DNA from: Dermanyssus gallinae
Lineage: Eukaryota; Arthropoda; Arachnida; Mesostigmata; Dermanyssidae
DNA length: 64,000 nucleotides
Direction of reading: 5' to 3'
Assembly (NCBI GenBank): GCA_003439945.1
Contig: QVRM01000325.1
Coordinates: 302,501 to 366,500 of the forward strand
A program made the translations under genes and the position numbers. The notes beneath the pieces are model-generated. The model was not told where the DNA came from. It did not search any database and saw nothing but the letters and a program-made list of their open reading frames with translations. Position 1 is the stretch's first letter, and each line of letters begins with the position of its first letter. Shown one piece after another: positions 1 to 11,275 of the stretch.

Positions 1-419
1 CTATCATCGTACTTATTCGTTTTGACACATTTTCTTTTAATACTGCCCGTTAGTACACGTTGAAGCAATTGTGCGCGATAGTTCTGTATCAACTGTTGTA
101 TAGAAAGCTTTTAGGATAGGAATGCATCAATTCGTATGTAGAAATCATTGTATCCACGCCAATAACAACAAATTTAACGTACTATTGCTATAATTATTAC
201 TTATTAATAATGCTACTACGATTACTAGTAGTATCAGAATGAAAGACAATTTATTTCGTAATAAACAGGTGGCATTATTATACAGTTTAAGCATTAGGTT
301 GTGTGTCTTATTAATCACTTTATTTGCAGAAAATGCATGATGTCTGAACACGTGAATTGAATTCTCGTAGAGTTAATTTGAATCATTGTATATCGCGTAC
401 ATTGGGTGAAGCACTTACA
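1..419. other. AT-rich stretch, no feature recognised
   Basis: No coding potential, repeat family or RNA gene is recognisable here. The open frames are short and of low-complexity composition. Confidence 0.5.
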
Positions 420-500
420 CTATTATAAAAGACAAAAATACATTATAAAAGACAAAAATACATTATAAAAGACAAAAATACATCATAAAAGACACCACGC
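420..500. repeat. 20-bp tandem repeat, about four units
   Basis: The unit CATTATAAAAGACAAAAATA recurs in direct tandem with a period of exactly 20 bp. The first three units are nearly identical and the last one decays after ATCATAAAAGACA. Confidence 0.9.
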
Positions 501-597
501 GTATGAGGAAATATCATCGTTGATCTCGTTCATCGTTTCTAATATGCGTTGACTTGAGCTTGAGCGGAACAAGCTCTTTTTCTTAATATGCCTTATA

Positions 598-1861
598 CGA
601 GGTGTGTTCAAAAATCGCGACTTTTGAATTTTCGCGGGTTACGTATATTCGAATTTCGATTTTTTGTGGCGTTATGTTAGTACTCATGTCTCTCACTTAT
701 GCCGACAAGCTCGGCCATTTTGAATGTTCACTTAATTGTTGACAGCTTCTTTGCTTGCACGTGTTTTGGATCGTCTTCTATTTTTACCTATTCAAAAAAA
801 TGGATCAAAGAACCTGTATCAAATTTTGTGTGAAAAACGAAATTAAGTGCGCGGATGCATTCCGAATGTTGACTGTGGCATACGGAGAAGCTACCTTGGA
901 CCGAAGCAACGTTTATCGGTGGTACAAAATGTTCTCAGAAGGCCGAGAAGATGTGAACGACGAAGAGCGTGCCGGACGCCCGAGCACTTCAACAGTGCTC
1001 AGACAGAAGTGGAGAAAATGGTATTGGCCAATCGTCGAATCACCGTTAGAGAAGTTGCTGAGGACCTAAACATATCGATTGGCTCGTGCCATTCGATTTT
1101 TATCAATGATTTGGGCATGAGACGGGTCGCCGCGAAATTCGTACCAAAATTGCTCAATTGCGACCAAAAACAGCATCGCATGAACATTGCTAATGAGATG
1201 TTGGACTCTGTCCGCGACGACCCAAATATGACGTGGAAACCAAAGCTCAATTATCTCAATGGAAGCTGCCGCACGAACCAAGACCGAAAAAAGCGCGCCA
1301 AGTTCGGTCGAATGTGAAAGTTTTGCTGACAGTTTTCTTCGATTGCAGGGGCGTGGTGCATCATGAGTTCTTGCCACAGGGTAGAACGGTCAATAAGGAA
1401 TATTACCTGCAAGTTATGCGCAATTTGCGCGAAGCAATCCGCCAGAAACGCCCGGATTTGTGGAAGAACAAAAATTGGCTTTTGCACCACGATAACGCCC
1501 CTGCTCACACATCGTTGCTTGTGCGCGAGTTTTTGGCCAAAAACAACACACTAATGATGCCGCAGCCACCGTATTCCCCAGATCTGGCCCCCTGTGACTT
1601 TTTCTTGTTCCCTAAACTGCAGAGGCCCATGAAAGGACGACGTTACGCTACGCTTGACGAGATAAAGACGGCATCGAAGGAGGAGTTGAACAAGATAAAA
1701 AAAATGGTTTTTTGAAGTGCTTCGAAGATTGGAAAAACCGTTGGCACAAGTGTATAATATCTCATGGGGATTACTTTGAAGGGGACAAAATAGATATTCA
1801 TGAATAAATGAATAATTTTTGAAAAAACACAAAAGTCGCGATACTTTTTGAACACACCTCG
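598..1861 (+). mobile_element. mariner element, defective, with inverted repeats and TA duplication
   Basis: The 5' end CGAGGTGTGTTCAAAAA is mirrored at the 3' end as TTTTTGAACACACCTCG, and both ends are flanked by TA, the mariner target duplication (596-597 and 1862-1863). The 1.26 kb length fits a full mariner. It encodes a transposase on the plus strand, described separately. It abuts a second, older mariner remnant downstream. Confidence 0.92.
800..1806 (+). pseudogene. mariner transposase pseudogene (first catalytic Asp deleted)
   Basis: This is a decayed transposase of the mariner D,D34D family, the enzyme that cuts and pastes the element. The likely start is ATG 800 (MDQRTCIKFC), followed by an N-terminal helix-turn-helix region (YGEATLDRSNVYRWYKMF). 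The frame shifts near 985-1010 and the second DNA-binding helix continues in another frame (ITVREVAEDLNISIG). Near 1230 a deletion of roughly 45 bp joins the DPN segment directly to YDVETKAQ and removes the block that normally holds the first catalytic Asp. The remaining two catalytic residues are intact in LLHHDNAPAH and YSPDLAPCD, separated by 34 residues. A third frameshift occurs at the A-run near 1700, and the last residues continue to a stop near 1806. It cannot make active enzyme. Confidence 0.9.
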
Positions 1862-1899
1862 TATAGGCCAAAGCTTGACCGTGCATAACAGATGCATAT

Positions 1900-2600
1900 C
1901 GAGGGCATATCGGAAAAAAATACGAACTACTTATGGTGATCAAGCAGTGTCCCGAAACACTGTACACATATGGTACCGTAGATTTCGCGACGGTCGTGAA
2001 AAGACCGAGAATGACCCCCATTCGGGAAGGCCTTCGCCGTTACCCAGAAATTCCCAAACTACTATTAGGGAAATAGCCGATGAATTGAAGATATTTTATG
2101 AATCAGTTGTTGCAGTCCTGGCGGGTACTTCGTTATGTCGCTATGTCAAACGGCAGCAAAGTTCGTTCCAATTTTTTGTATTATTAGTAAATGAGCGAAA
2201 TTTCATTCGGAAATGCCCGAATTAATCCCTCAGGCCGTAGCAAAAGATCCTGTATTGCTTCAGAGAGTGATTACAGGGTACGAGTCTTGGGCATATGGTT
2301 ATGACATCGAGACCATGGCCATCGAGACGAAAAGGAGAGAGTCAATCGAAGAAATTCAGACAAAGCAGATCCAACACTAAGTTTTTTGACTGTTTTTTTT
2401 TTGACAACAAGAGAATCAACTTCTACGAGTGTTTGCCACCTGGTATTACGATCAATAAGGAATGCTACTCCGAAATTTTAAGATAACTGCGCAAGGACCC
2501 TCCGACGCAAGAGGCCTGGGCAGACAACTCTTAGTTACTCCATCACGACAACGCACCGACGCATACATCGTTACTGATTTCGAATTATTTTATATAAAAT
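1900..2600 (+). pseudogene. second, older mariner transposase remnant
   Basis: Frames starting near 1900 encode TYGDQAVSRNTVHIWYRRF and a GRPS hinge, the mariner N-terminal domain. Near 2265 a second block reads RVITGYESWAYGYDIET, in which the first catalytic Asp of the usual TGDESW motif is Tyr. Near 2430-2580 the blocks CLPPGITINKECYSEIL and LLHHDNAPTHTSLL follow, with stops and frameshifts between them. No clear terminal repeats remain. It is more decayed than its upstream neighbour, so it is probably the older insertion. Confidence 0.8.
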
Positions 2601-3029
2601 GATATTTCTCCATGTTCGAAACCTCCCTATTGGCGGCAGGAGATAGATCCGCGCGATCTTTTTCTCCCATTTCTACGGACAAAAAAAAGGGACAACTTTT
2701 GGAGACTATAGAGGAGATTTAAAAAAAACCGTCATCAACTAAGCGCTCAAGGCTCTCTAGTGTTAAGCAGGAAGGTCGCACCGGCACGAACTCCCGGTAA
2801 AATGAGTCCAGATCGCAATTTATATCTGGCTTTTTACGGCGAGTTTTTCACACACTACCGGCGCGACCCAACTGTGCAAACATAGTTTATTATTTAGATC
2901 AAAAATAAACACGACATGTACACGTATATATACACGTATGTCTGCGGCTTATTTCATAAAATATAAGGAATTTTCGCCGCCACGGATGCGATAAGGATGG
3001 GCATAGAGAGCATTTAGGTTTTGCCCAGT
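2601..3029. other. no feature recognised
   Basis: Possible eroded 3' end of the preceding mariner, then AT-rich intergenic DNA. No open frame or repeat is convincing. Confidence 0.4.
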
Positions 3030-3040
3030 CTCAGACGAAG

Positions 3041-3251
3041 CCGAGCCCGGGCGGCGTGATGGGTGCATTCGCCTGCGCCTCGTGACCAGAGAAGACACAC
3101 AGGTGCACGGGTTCGATCCCCCCCCCCCCCCACCGTTGCACAATTGTATTTTTGGGGTCCGCCTTACGAATCAATGCGAAAGCAAACCCGTGGACGTTGG
3201 GTTAAGAGTCAGCCGAAATGTTGGCTAAGAGTCAGCCGAAAAAGTTTTAGC
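3041..3251 (+). mobile_element. tRNA-derived SINE, family A, copy 1
   Basis: The head contains an A-box-like sequence (GGCGTGATGGG, 3053-3063) and a perfect B box (GGTTCGATCC, 3110-3119), the internal RNA polymerase III promoter of tRNA-derived SINEs. A run of C follows the B box (3118-3131). The body matches the copy at 36691-36875 throughout, with a local duplication of the AGTCAGCCGAAA segment. Imperfect flanking repeats CTCAGACGAAG (3030-3040) and CTCAGAGGAAG (3252-3262) look like an aged target-site duplication. Confidence 0.85.
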
Positions 3252-3262
3252 CTCAGAGGAAG

Positions 3263-4238
3263 AACCCCTGTTTATCCGTCCAACAACCAAAAACAGCTAG
3301 AAAAATAGATGTCTGCAGATACATCGTACTACGTAACCGGCGGCAAGAGTGTACGATCTAATCAACGTAAAATCAACGTTGAAAAAACAAGTGGCTTGAC
3401 CGGGCTGCTTAAATATATACTACAAACACGAAAACACGAAAAAGATTCACTATCCTAATTACGCACGTCACGAATCACATGGCACACGTCAAGGCCAAAC
3501 GACAAAGAACAGCACTTTTCCATAATACCAGAAAAAACATCACCACGGCTCAATTTAAGTTTCTCAAGCAAGACGAATACGATGATGCACACGTGTGGAT
3601 CACTGCAGACAACGTTTAACTGGTTGGGGAAAAGCATCGTGATCGGAAAAAAACGGACCTGCGAGCGGAATACAACGTATACCCTACTCAAGGCCGCGCT
3701 GTCTACGTTCTCAGTTCTGCATTGCCTTTTTAACATTACGCAGTGTCTGAACTAATTCAGTCACTCTGACTCGTTACTGCGTCATCTTACACTCTTAGAA
3801 GAAAGCCGGATTGGAAAGAAACCGACCAAGAGGCAGCAATAGTACCGTCGAGTCACTTGAAATTTCTACGCAAAGTTCAATTACGCCTACCCATATTGTG
3901 ACGACACTGCAAAACTAACCTATGCAGGCAAAAACTACTAGTAGGATAATAATTCGTAAGTTATATGAACTTACGAATTCATTACTATTTGAGAATTCCT
4001 GCCAAGTGGCCGACATCATCTATCAAAATCAGAGAAGGATCCGCGTGCCTCCGGGCCAGGGTCCTGCCAGTGGCCCGGCACTCGCCACCTGAGAGCCAAA
4101 CGAACAATCAATCACAATCAAAGATACAAAAAAAAAAAAAAAATGGCAGATCAGCGGCACAAGTTGAACCTTAACCTCAAACGTAGACGATGCCGTGAGC
4201 GAACTTCCATGATTTAGCTTCATGTCTCCCCTGATTTT
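3263..4238. other. no feature recognised
   Basis: A 93-codon minus-strand frame at 3455-3736 has no recognisable motif. Nothing else is supported. Confidence 0.4.
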
Positions 4239-4239
4239 A

Positions 4240-4335
4240 TATTTTCAGGGGCCAGGGACAAAAATGCATAACGCACACTCTTTGGTCTGGGTAGTGTGGG
4301 ACTCACAAACCAACTAGAAACCTGGTGATCCCCTA
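4240..4335 (-). mobile_element. SINE family D fragment
   Basis: On the minus strand this reads AGTTGGTTTGTGAGTCCCAC, the same block found in the copies at 13335-13450 and 42190-42356. It is a short diverged piece around the B-box-like segment GGTTTGTGAGTCC. Confidence 0.55.
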
Positions 4336-4339
4336 ACCT

Positions 4340-5960
4340 TATTGCAAAAACAGAACTATTCTTGCTATATCTCGCTTATGCTGTTTGATTAAACGACTGC
4401 AATCGATCAATTCAAATCAGTAACAAGAAAATAAACAGTGTTGATGTGGCGAATGAACTGAATGCAAGGCTCCCAGACCAGTTGACCTTCTCCTTCCGTT
4501 TTCATAAACATGATGAGACTCCCTTTTACGGCGGGATTCCTTTCAGTATTTAAAATGGAGAGTGACCCACTATCATTCAACCTAAAGCTGACATTCATTA
4601 AATTCCACACTCAAATCAATGAACAAGCATTCATTTATCAACATTCAAACCTTTGAATAGGAATTTGTCAGCATGCAAGAGTATTGACTTAGACAGTGAA
4701 GAGCTTTCGCGTATATACAAATATGCATTTTTCCATGCCATCGCCAAGGACTGGTAATTAGGGGTAATTAGGGATAAACTACAGTGCCGTCTCGCCTAGC
4801 CGTCTACTTTTGTAGACGTAGAACCTTTCGTCTTCAATTTTATTTCGCAGGATGCCACAAGAAAATGCTTTCTGCTTATGCTAATTACTTGGTTAAACGC
4901 GAGGCAGCATCGACGACTATGCTCTCACAGATATGTCATCATACGGGGTCAAGGGGGTCCGAGGAAGGAGTGTAGGCTGTGGAGGGGCTGGTGACTGGGA
5001 TTTGGGGTAATAACAGAGGATGTTATGAGAAGAGCCAGGAAGATTGAGAACAGAGATTCTTTGGGTGAACTTTGTTCAGCGACGATGTTACCCACCATAC
5101 TCTACGATGTATGTATACCCAACACACGTTCGACATATGTACGCTTTCGTGTAAATTGAACTACTCGAAATCGAAGTAAGTAGTTATTTGTCGTTGTTGT
5201 TATTATTTTTGTTGTGGCTGCCGTTGTGGTGGGTGATAGAAGGGGGCGCGTCGCCAAACTGCCGGCGACGACCATCATCATGGCCATGGTCGGAAAGAAA
5301 AACAAATACGGACCGACAGACAGCTTTTCCAAGGAACAACTAACTGCCTTTGGGTGAACAACGCTATTCATGTAGTACAGAAACGGACTGAGCCTTTTAC
5401 GCAGGCATTTGTGTCGTTTGCGACCCTTTCGGTGCGAAACGTAGTGTAATGTGGAGGAACTGCACATCACAGCAAAAAAAAACAACACTGGTCTACTAAA
5501 CGGCGCGAGGCAGTGCGGAGACGATCAGCCTGGAGCTGATGGTACGTTATTGTCATAGGTAATAGTTGTAGTAAATATGGGTTCGACATCGACACAAGGA
5601 GAAATAGAGGGAAACTGCCGAGCACCGGTTTCTTGTCTGGCATAAACACCATTCAGTAAATGGTTCATTTGGCCTGGAAAAAAACTTCTCCTGTAGATAC
5701 ATATATATATATATATATATATCTACCGGCCGTCTCGTATATATGTTGTACTGAAGGTGCTCCCTTAACCTTACCACGATCACAAGGTCATCGGCATACA
5801 ATTCTTGCGCCAATTTTTAAAAACATGAAATAGTAAATTGCTCTTGCTAGACTGAACTAAATGCTCACAGCCCCATGACTTCAGGTCGCCGACCCTCTGA
5901 CCAGAAAAACAGCAGAGGAACGGAGCTCTCAAGTAAAGAGGTGCCGGAAAATGGACAACA
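4340..5960. other. intergenic, weak coding signals only
   Basis: A 67-codon minus-strand frame at 4407-4610 and a 128-codon minus-strand frame at 5102-5488 lack motifs and splice context. A short TA microsatellite lies at 5699-5721. The 5960 end borders the 3' untranslated region of the MUN-domain gene. Confidence 0.4.
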
Positions 5961-5976
5961 GTACATCATAAGAAAA

Positions 5977-5982
5977 TTTATT
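5977..5982 (-). terminator. polyadenylation signal AATAAA
   Basis: AATAAA on the minus strand about 175 bp downstream of the stop codon of the MUN-domain gene at 6157. It is the first canonical signal after the stop, so it is the likely 3' end signal of that gene. Confidence 0.55.
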
Positions 5983-6156
5983 CACATACGCTCAAGTAAA
6001 CGGTCAGACGACGTTTGCTTTTCTTCTACCGGTTTGCGTTTGGTTTGACTTCTCTGTTTTGTTTTGCTTTCTTGTTCTCATCTCATTTCCGCATTTGCTT
6101 CCGACCTTCCCTCTCTGCGCCTCGCCGTCTCGCGTCGTACGGAAGGGGGCGAAAAC

Positions 6157-8310
6157 CTACGGCGTATTGACTAAGCGTTCGAGCTTTGCCTCGAGAAACA
6201 AAAAGCTTGGCACGTTGACCTTTTCGTCTGGCAGCGCAACGGCGGCTGTCGGATCATGAAACGAGCCGCGAATGAGGCGGGCGCACTCGAGGAACGCCGA
6301 CGGTTTGCCCTCGGTGTACGGCGACCAATTCTGGGTGTCGGCAGCGATGGCGCCGAGAACTTCGACGCAGCATCGAAACAGGGTTTCGAGTATCGTTGCA
6401 AACACCATCCGATCGAGGTGATCGTACAGCCCGCTGAGAAGCTTGTTCAGGTAGTCGCCGAGAGCCTCGAGTGACGTCTGCGAGTTCTTTGGCGACTGCG
6501 CCTGTGCCACATTCGAGATCAGCCGCCGTACCGTGAACGCCACCTGGGCGAGAAATCCCTCGACGGCGTCGCTGAAGAACCGCTTCAGTCGTTTCTCCGT
6601 GCCGTCGATGGACGAGTTGCCATCGCCGATCGCATCGCCTGCCGGTGACCCGTCCCGGATGTGGACCGTTTCGCGCAGCATAAACTCGAAGCACTTCGAC
6701 AGACCGTTGATGACCATGGAGAAGTTCCGACTCATGTGCGTGACGTTCAACACTGTCGAGAAGAAGTATTTCTTTTTCATCATTGATAGCGTCTTCTCAT
6801 AGAAGCACTGACAGCACGCGCACAAGGTGTCAGCGAATCGTTTCGTTACGAGGGGATGTTTGGCCGACAGTGACTTGTAGATGGAGCACAGGCGCTCGTT
6901 TATCAGAGATAGGAAATCTCGGATAGCGCAACTGTGGATGGCGTCGTCTGTTTCCGGTGAAAGGTCATCGCGGGCGATAATCTTCGAAATCCACGCAGTA
7001 TGCTTTTGACTAACCTCATCAAACCACTGCAGGATGGTAGCGACCGAGAAACAGTGTCCAGCGACATCCAGCTGAACGTAGAAGTAGCTGCAGAACTTCA
7101 CAACGGCACAGTACGTCTGGAAACTCTCCTCGGGGTCCAGGCCGTCGCCCAGATTCTGGAAGCAAACAATAAACTTCCTGGCTGGATCTGCTAGGTACTC
7201 GCGAAGCTCATCGCCCCACATTGAATTAATCGTGTCTCGTAACTCACCGAATGTGTGGACAAATGAGACCATTATCATATTAAGTACATCCGAGAGCTTA
7301 ACATTGTCACTGCCCTTTTTCACCGTTTCCAGCCACTCATTGAAGTAGATCGTGCTCTGGGTAATGACCTTATCCTTGATAAGGTTCTTTGACATCGACA
7401 GGTCGAAGTCTTCCATGATTTCGCAACAACCCAGCAGCGCAGTCAACTGTAACCGCGCAAACTGGTTCTCGCATTGGAACATCGAGCTCTTTTTGTGCAG
7501 CCCACTGTGAATGATGTCGTTAAGCCTCCGACACAGTTGGACCACTCGAGCTTGAAGTGAATGACAGCCCAGCTTCCGTAGCTCAGACAGCGTTTCGAAC
7601 AACAGAGGAAAGTTCGGCGTCACTCCTTGCGATGATACGATCAATGCGTGAAATCGGGCAGTTAGCGTGACGGCTTTCGGTAGGCCAATTGCATGCGCCT
7701 GCAAAAAGGCCGTCTCTTCGGCGGTCCAGATATTGCCCCAGTTCGTTGTGCCAACGACGCGTTCGGGCGTCTTCAGCAGAGTGAGCATAACGACAACATG
7801 CGAGCTATACGCTATGTCCGGATCCCGCCACAGGCGTAAGCCGGCCACCAGCTCCATTCGCGACTTGCCGAAAGAATAACGCCGTACGACAGAGTCTGTC
7901 ACGGGAACAGCCGATATGAGCACCATGACGAGCCCGATGCACTTTTTTCGTCGGAGCAGAAGACCGTATTTTGATGCTTTCCTCCAGAACAACGAAATCT
8001 TCACCACATCTCGGAGTCCAACGGGTCCGAGCAGAAAGCCCTCCTTCCACTCAGGCGAGTCTGCCCACGACGAGTACACAGACTCACCGGAGTTCGTGTG
8101 CGTAATCTCCACTTGGTACGTTCCTTTGCCCGATCCTTCTTCGGGCTCCAGCGAAGGAACGCCCTCGACCCGCGCGATATCGGCACGCAAATAAATGAGG
8201 AACACATTTCGAACTTCCTCACATGGCAGCGACTTGGTAGCTAAGTCTGTAACTTGTCTGCCAAATGCGTCATCTACGGTCTGCATCAACGTTTCGCTTG
8301 TCGTGCCCAC
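6157..8310 (-). CDS. BAIAP3/Munc13-4-like protein, terminal exon (C2-like + MUN domain)
   Basis: This is a single 2154-bp coding exon of 717 codons ending in TAG. The first codon is GTG, and the exon begins exactly after a consensus acceptor (CTTTCTTTAG, 8320-8311), so the frame continues from an upstream exon rather than starting here. Residues about 35-165 look like a C2 domain (YQVEITHTNSGES, then a WKEGF strand and a hydrophobic strand near CIGLVMVLISAVP). Residues about 215-690 resemble the MUN domain: WISKIIARDDLSPE, the HSCAIRDF block (family pattern HSxSxxD), FADTLCACCQCFYEK, VLNVTHMSRNF and an MHD2-like segment LNKLLSGLYDHLDRMVF. MUN proteins bind and open syntaxin and dock vesicles for regulated exocytosis. 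Mammalian BAIAP3 and Munc13-4 carry a second C2 domain after MUN. It is absent here, so the protein is either shorter or has a missed 3' exon. Family assignment is by motif order only. Confidence 0.75.
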   Translation of the reverse strand: MGTTSETLMQTVDDAFGRQVTDLATKSLPCEEVRNVFLIYLRADIARVEGVPSLEPEEGSGKGTYQVEITHTNSGESVYSSWADSPEWKEGFLLGPVGLRDVVKISLFWRKASKYGLLLRRKKCIGLVMVLISAVPVTDSVVRRYSFGKSRMELVAGLRLWRDPDIAYSSHVVVMLTLLKTPERVVGTTNWGNIWTAEETAFLQAHAIGLPKAVTLTARFHALIVSSQGVTPNFPLLFETLSELRKLGCHSLQARVVQLCRRLNDIIHSGLHKKSSMFQCENQFARLQLTALLGCCEIMEDFDLSMSKNLIKDKVITQSTIYFNEWLETVKKGSDNVKLSDVLNMIMVSFVHTFGELRDTINSMWGDELREYLADPARKFIVCFQNLGDGLDPEESFQTYCAVVKFCSYFYVQLDVAGHCFSVATILQWFDEVSQKHTAWISKIIARDDLSPETDDAIHSCAIRDFLSLINERLCSIYKSLSAKHPLVTKRFADTLCACCQCFYEKTLSMMKKKYFFSTVLNVTHMSRNFSMVINGLSKCFEFMLRETVHIRDGSPAGDAIGDGNSSIDGTEKRLKRFFSDAVEGFLAQVAFTVRRLISNVAQAQSPKNSQTSLEALGDYLNKLLSGLYDHLDRMVFATILETLFRCCVEVLGAIAADTQNWSPYTEGKPSAFLECARLIRGSFHDPTAAVALPDEKVNVPSFLFLEAKLERLVNTP

Positions 8311-9052
8311 CTAAAGAAAGGACAAACGATGACAAACTACTTAGACGAACATATTTTCGTACTCATGTTTGGCTACATGTAGACTATACAGAATCAATAG
8401 TACACGTTCGGTTTACAGGCGAGTGCGTGTGTATAGCGTGCGTATATATAATAATATACGTTGCAGGTGTCATCACGCCGACTCATGACACCCTACGAAA
8501 AGACAATTCACGCCCGAAGCTAACGCTGCTACGGTTTGACGCTTAACTGCTTTATATAGAAAAAGAAGATAGCGCCGTACACGTCGACTCGACGTGTAAG
8601 TTTTGTGGGGTTTCCATTGACCCCAAGTGCTTGGGTTGTCACCAAACGAGCTTACCGCGCCTTGGAGAACGCGATCAGCAAAGCTACACGCTATACACCG
8701 GCCCTTCAGTGATGACGGCGAACTCCATTGTCAATGGTGGTGAAACCATGAACTTGTTGTCAATCGAGAAAGTGTATTCTTCTATGGCTCGATCGAGTTT
8801 TGGGAACTTACTCTTTTACGAAACAAAAATTACAACGCAGCCCTCAATCTTTCTCTCATCTTTTGTTCAGGCTGAAGGCGCACACACACAGGCCTGTTCC
8901 CAGCTCGCAGCTCCCAGTCGGTCTCCAGAATTGCAGACATTCTTAGAGGACACAACCTCTACGACGCAACGGCACTCCATTTTCGAAGTTAGAATTGTTT
9001 TTTTTAATCTTTTTTTTCTAGACTATCCTTCGTCCACTAGATCATCCTAATA

Positions 9053-9275
9053 CACCGAGGGCCAGACGCCTTGACGTATTGAGGGTCTCCCAAACAGTCG
9101 TTGTAACAGAATGGTCGCTGACTCGTCAACGGTATGGCTCTATCTGTCATCTATTCTCAATGAGCATTGCTGTCAACGATACTTCGATTTACAGTTGTTG
9201 ATCGAATTGGCGACACTACCCCGTTAGGTGACAGCCATGACTAGCGTACCAGTCCCCCAGGACCACGCCGCCATA
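9053..9275 (-). mobile_element. tRNA-derived SINE, family C, copy 1
   Basis: Read on the minus strand, a tRNA-like head (TGGTACGCTAGTCATGG) is followed by a degraded B box (AATTCGATCAA) and a body with GCTCATTGAGAATA, GTCAGCGACCAT and TGTTTGGGAGACCCT. The same order of blocks occurs at 48255-48447, 51664-51868 and 53478-53690. Repetition plus promoter boxes supports a SINE. Confidence 0.75.
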
Positions 9276-9310
9276 TAATCGAAGAACAGCTTTCGTGTAG
9301 AGAGTAGATC

Positions 9311-9505
9311 CGAGCAAGATGGCTTAGTGGCAAAGTCTTTGCCTTGCCTGGGGGGGGGGGGGGGGGTCTGCGGAGACCTGGGGTCAAGACCCAGACCGGC
9401 CACTCTTAAAATTGGTTCCCAATTTAGACAAGGTGAATGCCGGAGTAGATTAAAACTCAGTCATGACATGAAAAAAACAGTACACGGGCATTAGCCTTAC
9501 ACGAA
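9311..9505 (+). mobile_element. tRNA-derived SINE, family B, copy 1
   Basis: A perfect A box TGGCTTAGTGG (9320-9330) and a B-box-like GGTCAAGACCC (9382-9392) are separated by a run of about 17 G. The 3' part ends in GAAAAAAACAGTACACGGGC and TTAGCCTTAC. An internally deleted copy at 21463-21511 and a tail-only copy at 47256-47290 confirm that it is a dispersed repeat. Confidence 0.8.
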
Positions 9506-9529
9506 GCAGCTTTAAAAAAAACAATCAGC

Positions 9530-10989
9530 AAGCACGCAGTGCATTATGCGAGTTACCGCCTAAACGCGCCATTTCTCCGCCAGGACCGACGAGAAGAAGC
9601 TCTCAAGTCGGTGTCATCGATCAAGCAGTTAGATCTTCCTGATACTAAAGCTGTCGTATACGCGTGCGTCGAGTTTGAGATTTTCTGCACGACGACCGTG
9701 GCCGCACGTCTAGCCATTAGGTATAAATGATGGCAGTGGTAAGCATAATACAACATCCTAGAGCTGGCAAGTTTCGGCTGGCAACTCCAAGCAACATGCA
9801 CACAGTGGAGGAAATACCCAGTAGAAGCACCTTGCGTGCGTATCCACTTCCACAGTGCGATTTTTTTCTCCAACAATGCCCTTGCGGCGATGTTGGTATG
9901 CTCGAACATGGTTATAGATTATTGCAGTGACATAATTATTGTTATACTAGCGCTTTATCTTACTACACATGGTTGAAGCATAAATGTTTGCACAACAGGT
10001 TTAATCACGATAGGCTCTGATCCGCATTGTACCCATTCGAGGAGATCCTGCGTTACCCCTTTATACAACGTAATAATAATAATATTAATAATAATAATAA
10101 TAATAAAAGAAACGTGCTTCGCGGGAAAATGTACGTTCATGTCCCGCTCCAAACCGCAGTTATCGGCAACATGTGATCTCGTGGGGTGGTGTGATGGTGG
10201 GGGTGGTAGTGTATACCACGATTGCAGTGTAAAGTCGCGACCGCACGCAGTTAGGGTCTATCCCCAATTCAATCCAGAGCTTCTCAATTCTGGTCCGTGG
10301 CTTGTCTGCTCAACATAGCAAACTCTACAAACGGGGATTCAGGTTCATTCTCGTATAGGTATTTCCCTACCCTCGCTCCTCATTCTGGCTTCGGTGATAT
10401 GACGTATGACGCCGATATGTTGCCAACGGAACCGTAGAAGGAAAACAGTCAAATTGCGCGGATTCGCCAACACTGATTCCTATTTATTTTTCACGTAGTT
10501 TCACTACACGACTGACTGCACGTTGGCAGTTCCTCCCGCGCGGCGAAATCACGTCTTTCCTGACTCGGAATGTAGGTAGACCAGTTGTTCCTCGCGCTTT
10601 CCGTGTTATGCGCTGTCAACTTAACATTTGGCAGCATTAAATCTACCAACCGCTATTTAAGCTGCCCTTAGCTTGCCTATCAGACTTGTCCCGACTGCAC
10701 AAAGCTGGATTTGCGTACACGGGCGCTGGTACCGCCACCCCTTCCAGAAGACCTTCGAAATTTCAGAAGCATGCTCTATTGTGAAGCACCCTGAATTTCA
10801 GTGCGTTTAGGTAGAGCATAAAGAGCATCGGACAAAGCAGACCTCCGTGTCAGTGTCACCTTCGTGGTTAAGTTGAGGCGTACTTACATCGTGTCAGAGT
10901 TTCTTCTGCTTTCGGTACATAACGCTTTAGTAATTCGATTGATTTGTTGACTCCTTGGAAATGCCTATGTAATTAAATGTTTCATTTGT
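9530..10989. other. intronic sequence, no further feature
   Basis: Open frames at 9539-9730 (+) and 9553-9909 (-) overlap each other and have no motif. A short (AAT)n tract lies at 10068-10106. Confidence 0.4.
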
Positions 10990-11004
10990 TCTCTCTCTCT
11001 CTCT

Positions 11005-11060
<56 letters not shown>
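10990..11060. repeat. (CT)n followed by (TA)n microsatellite
   Basis: A CT run (10991-11003) passes through TACATACA into a pure TA run to 11060. Confidence 0.95.
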
Positions 11061-11062
<2 letters not shown>

Positions 11063-11275
11063 TATGTTTAATAGGGTAATAACAATAAGCAAGAAGTTGG
11101 AAAACCTACAAGCACATCATTACGTGATGCTGCCGAAGTGATTGACTCAGGATTTTTAGGGAATCAGGTCGTTGCGCCAGGGCAATGACTCATAACTCGC
11201 ATCATTAATTTGCATCGTCCCGCATGTAAGAAGTTCCGACCGAACGGTAGGTTCGGAATCGTTCGGAAAGCTTAC

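Larger units (their letters stand above)
8311..11275 (-). other. intron of the MUN-domain gene
   Basis: The donor is GTAAGC at 11275-11270 and the acceptor is TTCTTTAG ending at 8311. Both junctions are phase 0. The intron carries SINE copies at 9053-9275 and 9311-9505, a short (AAT)n tract at 10068-10106, and a CT/TA microsatellite at 10990-11060. No other coding signal is convincing. Confidence 0.6.

Noticed and set aside
420..500. Possible CRISPR-like array.
   Set aside because: The repeats are direct tandem with no spacers, and the window is eukaryotic.
5102..5488. 128-codon minus-strand frame as a gene.
   Set aside because: No motif, Thr/Leu low-complexity runs, no splice or start support.
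6254..8222. Open frames on the plus strand and in other minus frames inside the MUN-domain exon.
   Set aside because: Shadows of the real coding frame, with no motifs and poorer codon structure.
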